In this document: positions 7,621 through 16,733 of the stretch, piece after piece | Numbering within the stretch: position 1 is the first letter of the stretch | How the letters are laid out: each line of letters opens with the position of its first letter | Assembly (NCBI RefSeq): GCF_020400605.1 | Contig: NZ_JAINRD010000036.1 | Location: forward strand, 1 to 60,699 | Direction: 5' to 3' | DNA from: Streptomyces aculeolatus | GTDB taxonomy: Bacteria > Actinomycetota > Actinomycetes > Streptomycetales > Streptomycetaceae | DNA length: 60,699 nt | Translations under genes and position numbers: made by a program | Notes under the pieces: model-generated | The model's database searches: none | What the model was told of the DNA's origin: nothing | Seen by the model: only the letters and a program-made list of their open reading frames with translations

Positions 7621-9186
7621 ATGGACACCGCGCACCGGATTGCCCCGGAGGTCCACCGCCGCCGCTGGCTCATCCTCGGGGTGCTCGTCTTCAGCCTGCT
7701 CGTCGTCGTCCTCGACAACTCCATCCTCAACGTCGCGATGAAGACCATCGCCACCCCCGCCCCCACCGGCCTCGGCGCCAGCCAGAGCGAGCTGGAGTGG
7801 GCGATCGACGCGTACACACTGGCCTTCGCGGGCCTGCTGTTCACCGCGGGCGTCCTGGGCGACCGGCTGGGGCGCAAGCGGGTCCTGCTCGGCGGCATGG
7901 TCGTCTTCGGCATCGGCTCGGTGCTCGCCGCGTTCTCCGGCAGCCCGGCCGAGCTGATCGCCTTCCGCACCCTGATGGGCATGGGCGGCGCGTTCGTCCT
8001 GCCCGCCACGCTGGCCATCATCGTGAACGTCTTCGAGCGCGACGAGCAGCCCCGGGCCATCGGCATCTGGGCCGGGGCCGTGGGCCTGGCCATCGCCATC
8101 GGGCCCATCACCGGCGGGCTGCTGCTGGAGCACTTCTGGTGGGGCTCGGTCTTCCTGGTCAACGTGCCGATCATCAGCGTCGCGCTGATCGGGATGGCGC
8201 TGGTCGTCCCCGACTCCAAGGACCCGGCCCCCGGCCGGATCGACCCCACGGGCGTGCTGCTGTCCATCGCCGGCCTGGTGCTGATCGTCTACGGCGTGGT
8301 CCGGGGCGGCCAGCGCGCCGACTTCGGCGCCCCGGAGGTCTGGGGCACGATCGCCGGCGGCGCGCTCGTCATCGCACTCTTCGTCCGGTACGAGCGTCGC
8401 AGCCGGCACCCGGCGCTCGACATGCGGTGGTTCCGGAACCCGCGCTTCTCGGCCTCGGTCGCCGTCATCGGCCTGGTGTTCTTCGCGCTCATGGGCGTGA
8501 CGTTCTTCATGGTCTTCTACATCCAGAGCGTCCGCGGCCTCTCGCCGCTGGACTCCGGCCTGCTCCTGCTGCCGCTGGCCGTCGCACAGCTGATCTTCGC
8601 GCCGCGGTCCCGGCTGGTGGTCGACCGGTTCGGCGCCCGGGCGGTGTGCACGGTGGCCATGCTCGCCATCGCCGCCGCCTTCGCCGGCTTCCTGCTGCTG
8701 GACGAGTCGTCGCCGCTGTGGGTGCTGGAGGCGCTGTTCTTCCTCATGGGCACCGCGATGGCGCACGTCATGCCGCCGGCCACCACCTCGATCATGCAGT
8801 CGCTGCCGCCCGAGAAGGCCGGCGCCGGCTCCTCGGTCAACAACACCTTCCGGCAGGTCGGCGGCGCCCTCGGGGTCGCCGTGCTCGGCTCGCTGCTGTC
8901 GTCGGTCTACCGCGGCCAGGTGAACCTGCCCGCGGGGGCGCCGAGCGCGGCCGGCGAGTCCATCGAGGCCACCCGCACCTTCGCGGAGCGCGCCGGGCCC
9001 GCCGGGAAGAAGCTGATCGGCGAGGCGAACAACGCGTTCATCGACGCGATGCACGTGACGTCGCTGGCGGCGGCGGTCGCCGCGGTGCTCGGCGCGGTGG
9101 TGGCCGCGGCGTTCATGCCCGCGAAGGACCGCGGCGCGAGCGGGCCGGCGCCGGACAGGGAGAATGTGCCCTCCACGCGGAACTAG
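7621..9186 (+). CDS. DHA2-family (EmrB/QacA) MFS efflux transporter
   Basis: A 521-residue proton-driven drug exporter of the 14-helix DHA2 family. Visible marks are the motif near the first helix, VLDNSILNVAMKTI, the loop 2-3 motif GDRLGRKRVLLGG, and the antiporter helix region PITGGLLLEHFWW. Long hydrophobic helices alternate throughout and the C-terminus is a short polar tail. It sits in the cytoplasmic membrane and probably removes a hydrophobic toxic compound. A TetR gene starts 31 bases after it on the same strand and is likely its regulator. Confidence 0.92.
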   Translation: MDTAHRIAPEVHRRRWLILGVLVFSLLVVVLDNSILNVAMKTIATPAPTGLGASQSELEWAIDAYTLAFAGLLFTAGVLGDRLGRKRVLLGGMVVFGIGSVLAAFSGSPAELIAFRTLMGMGGAFVLPATLAIIVNVFERDEQPRAIGIWAGAVGLAIAIGPITGGLLLEHFWWGSVFLVNVPIISVALIGMALVVPDSKDPAPGRIDPTGVLLSIAGLVLIVYGVVRGGQRADFGAPEVWGTIAGGALVIALFVRYERRSRHPALDMRWFRNPRFSASVAVIGLVFFALMGVTFFMVFYIQSVRGLSPLDSGLLLLPLAVAQLIFAPRSRLVVDRFGARAVCTVAMLAIAAAFAGFLLLDESSPLWVLEALFFLMGTAMAHVMPPATTSIMQSLPPEKAGAGSSVNNTFRQVGGALGVAVLGSLLSSVYRGQVNLPAGAPSAAGESIEATRTFAERAGPAGKKLIGEANNAFIDAMHVTSLAAAVAAVLGAVVAAAFMPAKDRGASGPAPDRENVPSTRN

Positions 9187-9216
9187 CCGCGGGCGAAGGG
9201 CAGGGCGGACGGCACG

Positions 9217-9954
9217 GTGGCTCTCAGGGAGCGGCACGCGGACGGGCACGGGCGGCGGCACGGCGAGCCGTACGGGGAGGGCGCGCGTGCCGGCGTACGG
9301 GACGACGGGGCCGCCCCCGGCGGCACCGGCAGGCCGCCGGGACCACCCGGACCGCCGGGACCGCCCCGGCCGCGGCGCGGCCGGCCCCGCAGCGAGGCCG
9401 TCGAGCGCGCCATCACCGAGGCGGTGCTGAGCCTCGCCGGCGAGGGCGGTTCGCTCGCCGAGCTGTCCGTCGAGCGGATCGCCCGTACCGCGGGCGTCGG
9501 CAAGGCCGCGATCTACCGCCGCTGGCCCGGCAAGGACGAGCTGCTGGCCGACGTGCTCGCCGCCCTGGAGGGCCCGCCGCCGGACCCGCGCGGCGGGCCC
9601 GTACGCGACGACCTCGTCGCGCTCGTGGACTTCCTGCGCACCCGCGCCCTCGACCGGCGCTCCGCCGCCCTGCTGCACCTCGCGCTCACCGAGGCCGGCA
9701 CCCACCCCGCGCTCGCCCGCCGCTGCCGCGAGGCGGTCCTCGCGCCCCGCACGGCCGCCGTACGGGAGGTGCTGCGCCGCGGCGTCGCGAGCGGGGAGCT
9801 GCGCGCCGGCCTCGACCCCGAGCTGCTGGCCGACCTGTTCACCGGGCCCGTGCTGGCCCGCGCCGTGCTGCACCCGGGGCAGCCGCTGCCCGCCGGTACG
9901 GCCGCGCAGGTCGTCGACGCCGTGCTGGACGGCGTGCGTTCACCTGACCGATGA
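9217..9954 (+). CDS. TetR-family transcriptional regulator
   Basis: A 245-residue repressor. The first 55 residues are a Gly/Pro/Arg-rich disordered tail including a run of GPPGPP repeats, then GRPRSEAVERAI opens the DNA-binding domain with the helix-turn-helix around TAGVGKAAIYRRWPGK. The C-terminal domain matches the TetR_C class common in Streptomyces (LRTRALDRRSAALLHLALTEA). GTG 9217 is the only sensible start after the preceding stop. Its place directly behind the efflux gene suggests it controls that transporter and itself in response to an exported ligand. Confidence 0.9.
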   Translation: MALRERHADGHGRRHGEPYGEGARAGVRDDGAAPGGTGRPPGPPGPPGPPRPRRGRPRSEAVERAITEAVLSLAGEGGSLAELSVERIARTAGVGKAAIYRRWPGKDELLADVLAALEGPPPDPRGGPVRDDLVALVDFLRTRALDRRSAALLHLALTEAGTHPALARRCREAVLAPRTAAVREVLRRGVASGELRAGLDPELLADLFTGPVLARAVLHPGQPLPAGTAAQVVDAVLDGVRSPDR

Positions 9955-10080
9955 AATGTCCCGCTTTCGCTACGGTGACCTTTCCGGCGGGCCCCGCCCG
10001 CAACTCGCGGCACGGTCCCGTTCGTCAGGTAGGGGACAGCGGGGGCAGTCCGGCAAGTGCAGTGACGTGAGGAACAGCGC

Positions 10081-11118
10081 ATGACGCAGGTGGACATGGC
10101 GGAGACCGGCGGCGGCACCGGAGCGACGCACGCGGCCGCCCCCGCGGAGTCGCGCGCGGTGTACTGGCGCCGCCGGCTCCGCGAGGGCCTGGGCCCCGGC
10201 ACCTGGCGCCGCGGCCTGGTGGTCGCCGCGCTCGCGCTGCTCGACGGCATCGTGATGATGGGCCACGCGGCGATCCCCAACCGGATCGGCAACCTGGGCA
10301 GCCTGGTCGAGACGTTCCTGCCGTGGTTCGGCCTCGCCGTGCCGGTGCTGCTGGTGTGCGCGCTGTGGCGGCGGTCGCTGACCGCGGTGTGCGCGCTGGT
10401 ACTGCCGGTGTTCGTCTGGTTCAACCTCTTCGGCGGGCTGCTCACCGACAAGTCCGCGGGCGGCGGCGACCTCACCGTCGTCAGCCACAACGTCGCCGAG
10501 GAGAACACCGACGCCGCCGGCACCGCGCGCAAGCTGGTGGAGTCGGGCGCCGACGTGCTCGCCCTCCAGGAGGTCACCCAGGACAACAGGGCGGCGTACG
10601 AGGACGGGCTCGCGAAGGCGTACCCGTACCACGAGGTGGCGGGCACAGTCGGGGTGTGGAGCAGGTTCCCGCTGTCGGACACCCGGCCCGTGGACATCCA
10701 CATGGGCTGGACCCGCGCCCTGCGCACCACCGTCGCCACCGACAGCGGCCCGCTCGCGCTCTACACCGCCCACCTGCCGTCCGTGCGGGTGAAGCTCGAC
10801 GCCGGCTTCACGGCCAACCAGCGCGACGCGAGCGCCGACGCCCTCGGCGAGGCCATCAAGAACGAGCCCGTCGAGCGCGTGCTGCTCCTCGGCGACCTCA
10901 ACGGCACGATGAACGACCGGGCGCTGGCGAACATCACCTCGCAGGTGCGCTCCGCGCAGGGCGCGGCGGGCAGCGGCTTCGGGTTCAGCTGGCCGGCGGA
11001 CTTCCCGATGGCGCGGATCGACCAGATCCTGCTGCGCGGCGTGGAGCCGGTCAGCTCCGACGTGCTGGGCGAGACGGGCAGCGACCACCTCCCGGTCCGG
11101 GCCTCGGTGAACCTGTGA
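10081..11118 (+). CDS. Membrane-anchored endonuclease/exonuclease/phosphatase family protein, VanJ-like
   Basis: A 345-residue protein with about three transmembrane helices in its first 120 residues and an external catalytic domain of the EEP fold. Motifs are VVSHNVAEEN, ADVLALQEVT (metal-binding Glu), LLGDLNGTMND and the terminal GSDHLPV with its catalytic Asp-His. The same architecture is found in VanJ, the Streptomyces membrane protein that gives teicoplanin resistance and is thought to act on undecaprenyl pyrophosphate intermediates. A similar role is inferred only from layout. GTGAGGAA precedes ATG 10081. Confidence 0.85.
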   Translation: MTQVDMAETGGGTGATHAAAPAESRAVYWRRRLREGLGPGTWRRGLVVAALALLDGIVMMGHAAIPNRIGNLGSLVETFLPWFGLAVPVLLVCALWRRSLTAVCALVLPVFVWFNLFGGLLTDKSAGGGDLTVVSHNVAEENTDAAGTARKLVESGADVLALQEVTQDNRAAYEDGLAKAYPYHEVAGTVGVWSRFPLSDTRPVDIHMGWTRALRTTVATDSGPLALYTAHLPSVRVKLDAGFTANQRDASADALGEAIKNEPVERVLLLGDLNGTMNDRALANITSQVRSAQGAAGSGFGFSWPADFPMARIDQILLRGVEPVSSDVLGETGSDHLPVRASVNL

Positions 11119-11152
11119 CGCCCGTCGCCCGCCCGGCGCGCGGCCCCGGCCG

Positions 11153-12904
11153 CTACGCCCGTTCCCGCCAGCGGTTGGTGATCGGCAGCCGGCGGTCCTT
11201 CCCGAAGCCCTTCGGGGAGATCTTCGTGCCCGGCGGGTACTGCCGGCGCTTGTACTCCGCGGTGTCGACCATCCGCAGCACCCGCTCCACCAGCTCCGGG
11301 TCGTACCCGCGCCCGACGATCTCCGCGCTGCCGCGGTCGCGGTCGACGTACAGCTCCAGGATCGCGTCGAGCACGTCGTAGTCCGGCAGCGAGTCGGTGT
11401 CGAGCTGGCCGGGGCGGAGTTCGGCGCTGGGCGGCTTGGAGATGGAGTTCTCCGGGATCGGCGGGATCTCGTTCCGCTCGGCGGCGGCCGCGTTGCGCCA
11501 CTTCGCGAGCCGGAAGACGACCGACTTGTAGACGTCCTTGATCGGGCCGTACGCGCCGACCGAGTCGCCGTAGAGCGTCGAGTAGCCCACGGCCAGCTCG
11601 CTCTTGTTGCCCGGGGCCAGGACGAGCGGGCCCTCCTGGTTGGAGACGGCCATCAGCAGCGTGCCGCGCAGCCGGGACTGGAGGTTCTCCTCGGCCAGGC
11701 CGGTCAGCCCCAGGGACTCCATGTAGGCGTCGAACATCGGGCCGATGGGGACGCTGCGCAGGTGCAGCCCGGTGCGGCGGGCGAGTTCCGCGGCGTCGTC
11801 GCGGGAGTGCCGGGAGGAGTAGCGCGACGGCATGGAGATGCCGTGGACGTGCTCGCCGCCGAGCGCGTCGCAGGCGACGGCGGCGACGAGGGACGAGTCG
11901 ATGCCGCCGGAGAGGCCGACGAGCACCGAGCGGAAGCCGTTCTTCGTCACGTACGCGCGCAGCCCGGTGACCAGCGCCGTGTACATCTCCTCCTCGTCGC
12001 TGAGGCGGTCGGCGACCACCCCCGCGTACCGGCGGGCGTACGGCGCCACGGGCTCGGCGGACAGCGTCACGTGCTCGATGCGCAGCCCGTCGTCCGCGAT
12101 GCCGGCCGGCGGCTCGGCGGCCGCGGCGGGCAGGTCGAGGTCGACGAGCAGGCACTCCTCGGTGAACTGCGCGGCGCGCGCGACGACCTCGCCGCGCGCG
12201 TCGACGACGATCGAGTCGCCGTCGTAGACCAACTCGTCCTGGCCGCCGGTCATCGCGACGTACGCCGTCGTGCAGCCCGCCTCCTCGGCGCGCTTGCGGA
12301 CCAGCTCCAGGCGGGTGTCGTCCTTGTTCAGCTCGTACGGCGAGGCGTTGACGGTGACGAGCAGTCCGGCGCCGGCGATCCGCGCGGACGGCACCCGGCC
12401 GCCGTCCTGCCACAGGTCCTCGCAGATCGCGAGCGCGACGTCGACGCCGGCGACCCGGACGACGGGCATCGTGTCGCCGGGGACGAAGTAGCGGAACTCG
12501 TCGAAGACGCCGTAGTTGGGCAGGTGGTGCTTGGCGAAGGAGAGGACGACCTCGCCGCGGTGCAGCACGGCCGCCGCGTCCTTGGGGGAGCCCGCGGGCT
12601 GCCCGTAGCGGTGCCGCGCGTCGCTGCGGTCGAGGTACCCGACGAGCACCGGGGTCTCGCCCAGGCCCTCGGCGGCCAGCCGCCCGGCGAGCGCGCGCAG
12701 CGCGGCGCAGGACGCCTCGACGAAGGAGGAGCGCAGGGCCAGGTCCTCGACGGGGTAGCCGGTGAGCACCATCTCGGGGAACGCCACGAAGTGCGCGCCG
12801 CGGTCGGCCGCGTGCCGGGTCCAGCGGACGACGGCGTCGGCGTTGCCGTCGAGGTCGCCGACGGTGGCGTCGATCTGATTCAGCGCGAGGCGAAGTTGAG
12901 GCAC
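11153..12904 (-). CDS. nadE: Glutamine-dependent NAD+ synthetase
   Basis: A 583-residue enzyme that amidates nicotinic acid adenine dinucleotide to NAD+ with glutamine as nitrogen source. The N-terminal nitrilase-type glutaminase domain has the triad Glu44 (FPEMVLTGYP), Lys125 (FAKHHLPNYG) and Cys161 (AICEDLWQ). The C-terminal synthetase domain has the ATP loop LSGGIDSS at 331-338, then GTLLMAVSN and the zinc-free NADsyn blocks. The start is GTG 12904: a -10 box TAAAAT lies exactly six bases upstream and there is no Shine-Dalgarno sequence, so the transcript is probably leaderless. Confidence 0.96.
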   Translation of the reverse strand: MPQLRLALNQIDATVGDLDGNADAVVRWTRHAADRGAHFVAFPEMVLTGYPVEDLALRSSFVEASCAALRALAGRLAAEGLGETPVLVGYLDRSDARHRYGQPAGSPKDAAAVLHRGEVVLSFAKHHLPNYGVFDEFRYFVPGDTMPVVRVAGVDVALAICEDLWQDGGRVPSARIAGAGLLVTVNASPYELNKDDTRLELVRKRAEEAGCTTAYVAMTGGQDELVYDGDSIVVDARGEVVARAAQFTEECLLVDLDLPAAAAEPPAGIADDGLRIEHVTLSAEPVAPYARRYAGVVADRLSDEEEMYTALVTGLRAYVTKNGFRSVLVGLSGGIDSSLVAAVACDALGGEHVHGISMPSRYSSRHSRDDAAELARRTGLHLRSVPIGPMFDAYMESLGLTGLAEENLQSRLRGTLLMAVSNQEGPLVLAPGNKSELAVGYSTLYGDSVGAYGPIKDVYKSVVFRLAKWRNAAAAERNEIPPIPENSISKPPSAELRPGQLDTDSLPDYDVLDAILELYVDRDRGSAEIVGRGYDPELVERVLRMVDTAEYKRRQYPPGTKISPKGFGKDRRLPITNRWRERA

Positions 12905-12910
12905 GGGCCC

Positions 12911-12916
12911 ATTTTA
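12911..12916 (-). promoter_or_regulatory. -10 box of leaderless nadE
   Basis: On the minus strand TAAAAT is followed by GGGCCC and then the GTG start codon, a gap of exactly six bases. This is the strongest -10 match in the window and places the transcription start at the GTG. Confidence 0.65.
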
Positions 12917-13090
12917 TCGTCTGTCTGACGCAATACCGTGCCCGGGGCCGGGCGGCCTGCGTCACAGAATGTTCGCCCAGATTTGTGACCCGACCCAGTT
13001 CACCGGCAACCGCCGGATCGGCATCGTGACGCGGGCACCCCTTCGCCCGTACGCAGCCACCGACACACCCCTGGACCGGGAGGACCCCCC

Positions 13091-14248
13091 ATGGAGCGCC
13101 GCTCGTTTCTCCGCGCAGTGACCGCAGGCACCGGCGCCGTCGCCGTCACCGGCGGACTCTGGCACGCCGCCGCGACGCCGGCGGCGGCAGCCGCGGCGGA
13201 CAGCCCGTACGGCCCGCTGCTGGCCCCCGACGCCAACGGGCTCGCGCTGCCGCAGGGCTTCACGGGCCGCGTCGTCGCCCGCTCCACCCGCTCGGTCGGC
13301 GGCATCACGTGGCACGGCGCCCCGGACGGCGGCGCGTGCTACGCCGACGGCGACGGCTGGATCTACGTCTCCAACTCCGAACTGCCGCTGATCGGCGGCG
13401 CCTCCGCGATCCGCTTCGGACCGGACGGCTCGGTGACGGCGGCCCGCCGCATCCTGGACGGCACGAACCTCAACTGCGCGGGCGGGGCGACGCCCTGGAA
13501 CACGTGGCTGTCGTGCGAGGAGACGTACCGCGGCAAGGTCTACGAGACGGACCCGTACGGCAACCGCTCGGCGTCCTCGTACGGCGCGATGGGCCGCTTC
13601 AAGCACGAGGCGGCGGCGTGCGACACGGACCGCCGGGTCGTCTACCTCACGGAGGACGAGGACGACGGCTGCTTCTACCGCTTCACGCCGACGTCCTGGG
13701 GCTCCTGGGGCGCGCTGTCGTCGGGCCGCCTCGACGTGCTGTGCGACGCGGGCGGCGGGGCGGTGGAGTGGCGCGAGGTCCCGGACCCGGACGCGCCGTG
13801 GCCGTGGGAGCAGACGCGGGCGCAGGTCGACGAGGCGCTGCACTTCGACGGCGGCGAGGGCTGCTACTACTCGCCGCAGGCGGGCGTCTGCTACTTCACG
13901 ACGAAGGGCGACAACCGCGTCTGGGCCTACGACGCGGGCGCCAACTCCCTGGCGGTGGTCTACGACGCCGACGAGCCGCTGGGCACGGTCGACAACATCA
14001 CGGGCCGCGCGGGCGGCGACCTGTACGTCGCCGAGGACGGCGGCAACATGGAGATCAACATCATCACTCCCACGGGCACGGTGGCCCCGGTGGTCCGCAT
14101 CGACGGCCACCCGGAGTCGGAGATCACGGGTCCGGCGTTCTCCCCGGACGGCTCGCGGCTGTACTTCTCGTCGCAGCGGGGCGAAAGCGGCTTCGTGGCC
14201 GGCACGGACGGCGTCACGTACGAGGTCCACGGCCCGTTCCGCGCGTAA
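13091..14248 (+). CDS. Tat-exported PhoX-like (DUF839) protein
   Basis: A 385-residue exported protein with a Tat-type signal (MERRSFLRAV followed by a hydrophobic stretch and an Ala-rich cleavage region near residue 36). The mature part matches the DUF839/PhoX beta-propeller family: CAGGATPWNTWLSCEE, GRFKHEAAA, VVYLTEDEDDGCFYRF and YVAEDGGNMEI. PhoX enzymes are calcium- and iron-dependent alkaline phosphatases; the acidic and Cys residues of those blocks are present, so phosphomonoesterase activity is plausible. At 385 residues it is shorter than classical PhoX proteins. It is a single gene between nadE and a hairpin terminator. Confidence 0.85.
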   Translation: MERRSFLRAVTAGTGAVAVTGGLWHAAATPAAAAAADSPYGPLLAPDANGLALPQGFTGRVVARSTRSVGGITWHGAPDGGACYADGDGWIYVSNSELPLIGGASAIRFGPDGSVTAARRILDGTNLNCAGGATPWNTWLSCEETYRGKVYETDPYGNRSASSYGAMGRFKHEAAACDTDRRVVYLTEDEDDGCFYRFTPTSWGSWGALSSGRLDVLCDAGGGAVEWREVPDPDAPWPWEQTRAQVDEALHFDGGEGCYYSPQAGVCYFTTKGDNRVWAYDAGANSLAVVYDADEPLGTVDNITGRAGGDLYVAEDGGNMEINIITPTGTVAPVVRIDGHPESEITGPAFSPDGSRLYFSSQRGESGFVAGTDGVTYEVHGPFRA

Positions 14249-14272
14249 CCCTCCGCCCCCCGAAACGGTGAC

Positions 14273-14296
14273 GCCCCGCCCCTTTTCCTGCGGGGC
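14273..14296 (+). terminator. Rho-independent-type hairpin
   Basis: GCCCCGC (14273-14279) and GCGGGGC (14290-14296) form a perfect seven-pair stem around a ten-base loop that includes TTTT. It begins 24 bases after the stop codon of the PhoX-like gene. Confidence 0.6.
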
Positions 14297-14325
14297 GCCC
14301 GGCCCCTCGGGCAGCATCCCGCCCC

Positions 14326-14961
14326 ATGGATGCCGTGCGCGTGGCGCTGTTGCGGGAAGTGCTGGCCGGGACCGAGTGGCCCGGGGCGGCGCGGCGGTTC
14401 GCCGGGGCGCTGCGGGGGGCCGTCGAGGCGCAGGGGGGCGGGCTGCTGCTGGTGGGCACCGAGGCGTACGAGCCGTGGCACCTCGCCGCCCACCTCGACG
14501 ACGAGGCCGTCTGGTCCGGCCTGCCCGCCCTGTCCCCCACCCTCGTACGCCACCGGGTGCCGAAGGCCGGCCCCGCCCACCTCGGCGTCGGGCTCGGCCG
14601 GCTGGAGGCCGCCGGGCGCGGCGAGACCGTGCTCGTCGTCGCCCCGGACGAGCCCGGCGGCGCGCTGCTGGAGCGCGTCGGCGACGCCCGCCGCGCCGGG
14701 GCCGCGGTGCTCGCGCTCGACGGCGGCTCCACCGAGCTGCCGGGGCTCGCCCACGAGCTGCTCACCGTCCCCGGCGACAGCGGCGACATCGACCTGGAGA
14801 CCGTCCAGCACCTCGTCAGCGCCGCCACCGGCGAGAACCGCGCCCCCTCGGCCCGCTCCGCCGCGTCCGCCACCTCCGCCGGCTCCGCCCGCTCCGGCTT
14901 CCGCGACCGCCTCGCCCGCCTCGCCGAGGTGCTCTCCTCCCCTCCCCCGCCCCGCTGGTGA
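14326..14961 (+). CDS. Conserved hypothetical protein
   Basis: A 211-residue soluble protein. The middle has alternating beta/alpha character (LLLVGTEAYEPWHLAAHL, VLVVAPDEPGG, AAVLALDGGSTELPGLAHELL), which suggests a Rossmann- or SIS-like fold, and the last 45 residues are a low-complexity Ser/Ala/Arg segment ending in PPPPRW. No catalytic motif is recognised. Start ATG 14326 has no strong ribosome binding site. It lies upstream of an MFS gene on the same strand, 56 bases apart. Confidence 0.65.
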   Translation: MDAVRVALLREVLAGTEWPGAARRFAGALRGAVEAQGGGLLLVGTEAYEPWHLAAHLDDEAVWSGLPALSPTLVRHRVPKAGPAHLGVGLGRLEAAGRGETVLVVAPDEPGGALLERVGDARRAGAAVLALDGGSTELPGLAHELLTVPGDSGDIDLETVQHLVSAATGENRAPSARSAASATSAGSARSGFRDRLARLAEVLSSPPPPRW

Positions 14962-15017
14962 CGCCGGCTGCGTAATTCCCTTGCGGGCCGCCCCCCGGCA
15001 CCCGACCATGGCCCCTC

Positions 15018-16358
15018 GTGGCCGACCGATCCCCCGCCTACCGCGACCTCCTCCCCGACCTCTCGCCCTGGCACGCCTCGCGCGACTTCCGCCTCATGTG
15101 GGTGGCCGGGCTCATCACCGCGTTCGGCAGCTTCCTCACCTTCGTCGCCCTGCCCGTGCAGGTGAAGGAGCTGACCGGCTCGGCCCTCGCGGTCGGCGCC
15201 ATCGGCACCGTGGAGCTGGTCCCGCTCATCGTCTTCGGCCTCTACGGCGGCGCCCTCGCCGACGCCATGGACAAGCGCAAGCTGATCATCTACAGCGAGG
15301 CGGGCCTCGGGCTCGCCTCCGCCGTCCTGCTCGTCAACAGCCTGCTGCCGGAGCCGATGCTCTGGCCCCTGTACCTGGTCGCCGCGCTCACCAGCGCGCT
15401 GACCGGCATCCAGCGCCCGGCCCTGGACTCGATCGTCCCGCGCATCGTGCCGCACGAGCAGCTGCCCGCCGCCGCCGCGCTCAACTCCCTGCGCTGGCAG
15501 CTCGGCGGCATCGCGGGGCCCGCGCTCGCCGGGTTCATCGTCGCGTACGCCGGGCTGCCCTGGGCGTACGCGCTGGACGCCGGGACGTTCGCCGTCTCCG
15601 TCGGGCTGGCGCTCATGCTCGCCCCCTCGCCCGCCGCCCGCGAGGCGGTGGCGCCGAGCCTGCGCGCCATCGCGGAGGGCGCCCGCTACGCCTGGGGCCG
15701 CAAGGAGCTGCTGGGCACGTACGCCATCGACCTGGCGGCGATGTTCTTCGCCTTCCCGCTGGCGCTGTTCCCGTTCCTCGCCGACGACCTGGACGCGCCG
15801 TGGGCGCTGGGGCTGATGTACGCGGCGCTGCCCGCGGGTTCGCTGCTGGTGAGCCTGACCAGCGGGTGGACCAGGCGGGTGCACCGGCACGGCCGCGCGG
15901 TGATGCTGTCGGCGGCCGGCTGGGGGCTGGCGATCACGGCGGCGGGGGTGATGCCGAACGCCTGGGCGGTGCTGTTGCTGCTGACGGTGGCGGGCGCGTT
16001 CGACATGGTCAGCGGGGTGTTCCGGGCGGCGATGTGGAACCAGACCATCCCCGACGAGCTGCGCGGCAGGCTGGCGGGCATCGAGCTGCTGTCGTACTCG
16101 GTCGGTCCGGTGGCCGGGCAGTTCCGCTCCGGCGGGGTGGCGGCGCTGACGGGCGTGCGGGCGTCGATCTGGTCGGGCGGGCTGATGTGCGCGGGGGCGG
16201 TGGTGCTGCTCGCGGCGTGCCTGCCGAAGCTGATGACGTACGACGCGCGCACGAACGAGCACGCGGTACGGGAACGGGAGCGCCGCGCCGCGGCGGCGGC
16301 CGGAAAGACGGAGCCCGGCGCCCCGGACGGCGCCCCGGCCCCGGACCCGGCGACGTGA
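15018..16358 (+). CDS. MFS transporter, EntS/MFS_3-type
   Basis: A 446-residue membrane protein with about 12 hydrophobic helices. LPVQVKELTGSALAVG near the N-terminus and GALADAMDKRKLIIYSEA in the first cytoplasmic loop are typical of the enterobactin-exporter-like MFS_3 family; the C-terminal half has AMWNQTIPDELRGRLAGIE, also characteristic. Many relatives export siderophores or small peptides, but no siderophore genes are near, so the substrate is open. The GTG at 15018 is the likely start although it lacks a good ribosome binding site. The tail is charged and low in complexity. Confidence 0.88.
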   Translation: MADRSPAYRDLLPDLSPWHASRDFRLMWVAGLITAFGSFLTFVALPVQVKELTGSALAVGAIGTVELVPLIVFGLYGGALADAMDKRKLIIYSEAGLGLASAVLLVNSLLPEPMLWPLYLVAALTSALTGIQRPALDSIVPRIVPHEQLPAAAALNSLRWQLGGIAGPALAGFIVAYAGLPWAYALDAGTFAVSVGLALMLAPSPAAREAVAPSLRAIAEGARYAWGRKELLGTYAIDLAAMFFAFPLALFPFLADDLDAPWALGLMYAALPAGSLLVSLTSGWTRRVHRHGRAVMLSAAGWGLAITAAGVMPNAWAVLLLLTVAGAFDMVSGVFRAAMWNQTIPDELRGRLAGIELLSYSVGPVAGQFRSGGVAALTGVRASIWSGGLMCAGAVVLLAACLPKLMTYDARTNEHAVRERERRAAAAAGKTEPGAPDGAPAPDPAT

Positions 16359-16372
16359 CGCCGCGGGACGAA

Positions 16373-16399
16373 GGGGGCGGCCGGCCGCCGACCGCCCCC
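16373..16399. terminator. Bidirectional hairpin between convergent genes
   Basis: GGGGGCGG (16373-16380) and CCGCCCCC (16392-16399) form a perfect eight-pair stem around an 11-base loop. It lies between the ends of the MFS gene and the convergent 80-residue gene, so it can stop transcription from both sides. Confidence 0.55.
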
Positions 16400-16412
16400 G
16401 TCCGCTACCGCC

Positions 16413-16655
16413 TCAGCTCCCCGCTCCGCCCCCGCGGTTCCCGTCGTCGTTCCACCGGGCGTCCTCGTCCCACTCCTCGTTCCGCGCCTCCGCCGTCTCG
16501 ATCGCCCGCCCCGCCTCCTCCGGCGTCGCGTACGGCCCGAGGCGGTTGAGGGCCTTGCACTGCGGCCCCTCCTCGACCCGCTTGTGCTCCAGGCAGTAGT
16601 ACCACTCGCCCGGTTTGCCCGCCGACTTCTGCTTGGACCTCTTGAACAGCGCCAT
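16413..16655 (-). CDS. Small conserved hypothetical protein
   Basis: An 80-residue soluble protein starting MALFKRSKQKSAGKPGEWYY, with a CLEH...C pair and a short SPOR-like stretch (LGPYATPEEAGRAIETAEAR), ending in an acidic and Gly-rich tail. GTGAGGAG lies five bases before ATG 16655. The paired cysteines could bind a metal. It is divergent from map, with 78 bases between start codons. The function is not known. Confidence 0.8.
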   Translation of the reverse strand: MALFKRSKQKSAGKPGEWYYCLEHKRVEEGPQCKALNRLGPYATPEEAGRAIETAEARNEEWDEDARWNDDGNRGGGAGS

Positions 16656-16721
16656 CTCGCTCCTCACCTGCGCCGTGCCTGCGCGGTCTGCCGCCGACCA
16701 TCGTGCCCGATCCCCCGCCGA

Positions 16722-16727
16722 TAGACT
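16722..16727 (+). promoter_or_regulatory. -10 box of leaderless map
   Basis: TAGACT is followed by six bases (CGGATC) and the ATG of map. There is no Shine-Dalgarno sequence, so the transcript should begin at the ATG. Confidence 0.6.
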
Positions 16728-16733
16728 CGGATC

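Noticed and set aside
6511..9873. Very long open frames antisense to or out of frame with known genes, for example here and at 16-2499, 22157-25645 and 52196-55300.
   Set aside because: Their translations are Arg/Gly/Ala/His-rich and show no domains. They arise because high GC suppresses stop codons; the recognisable genes in the same DNA explain the coding signal.
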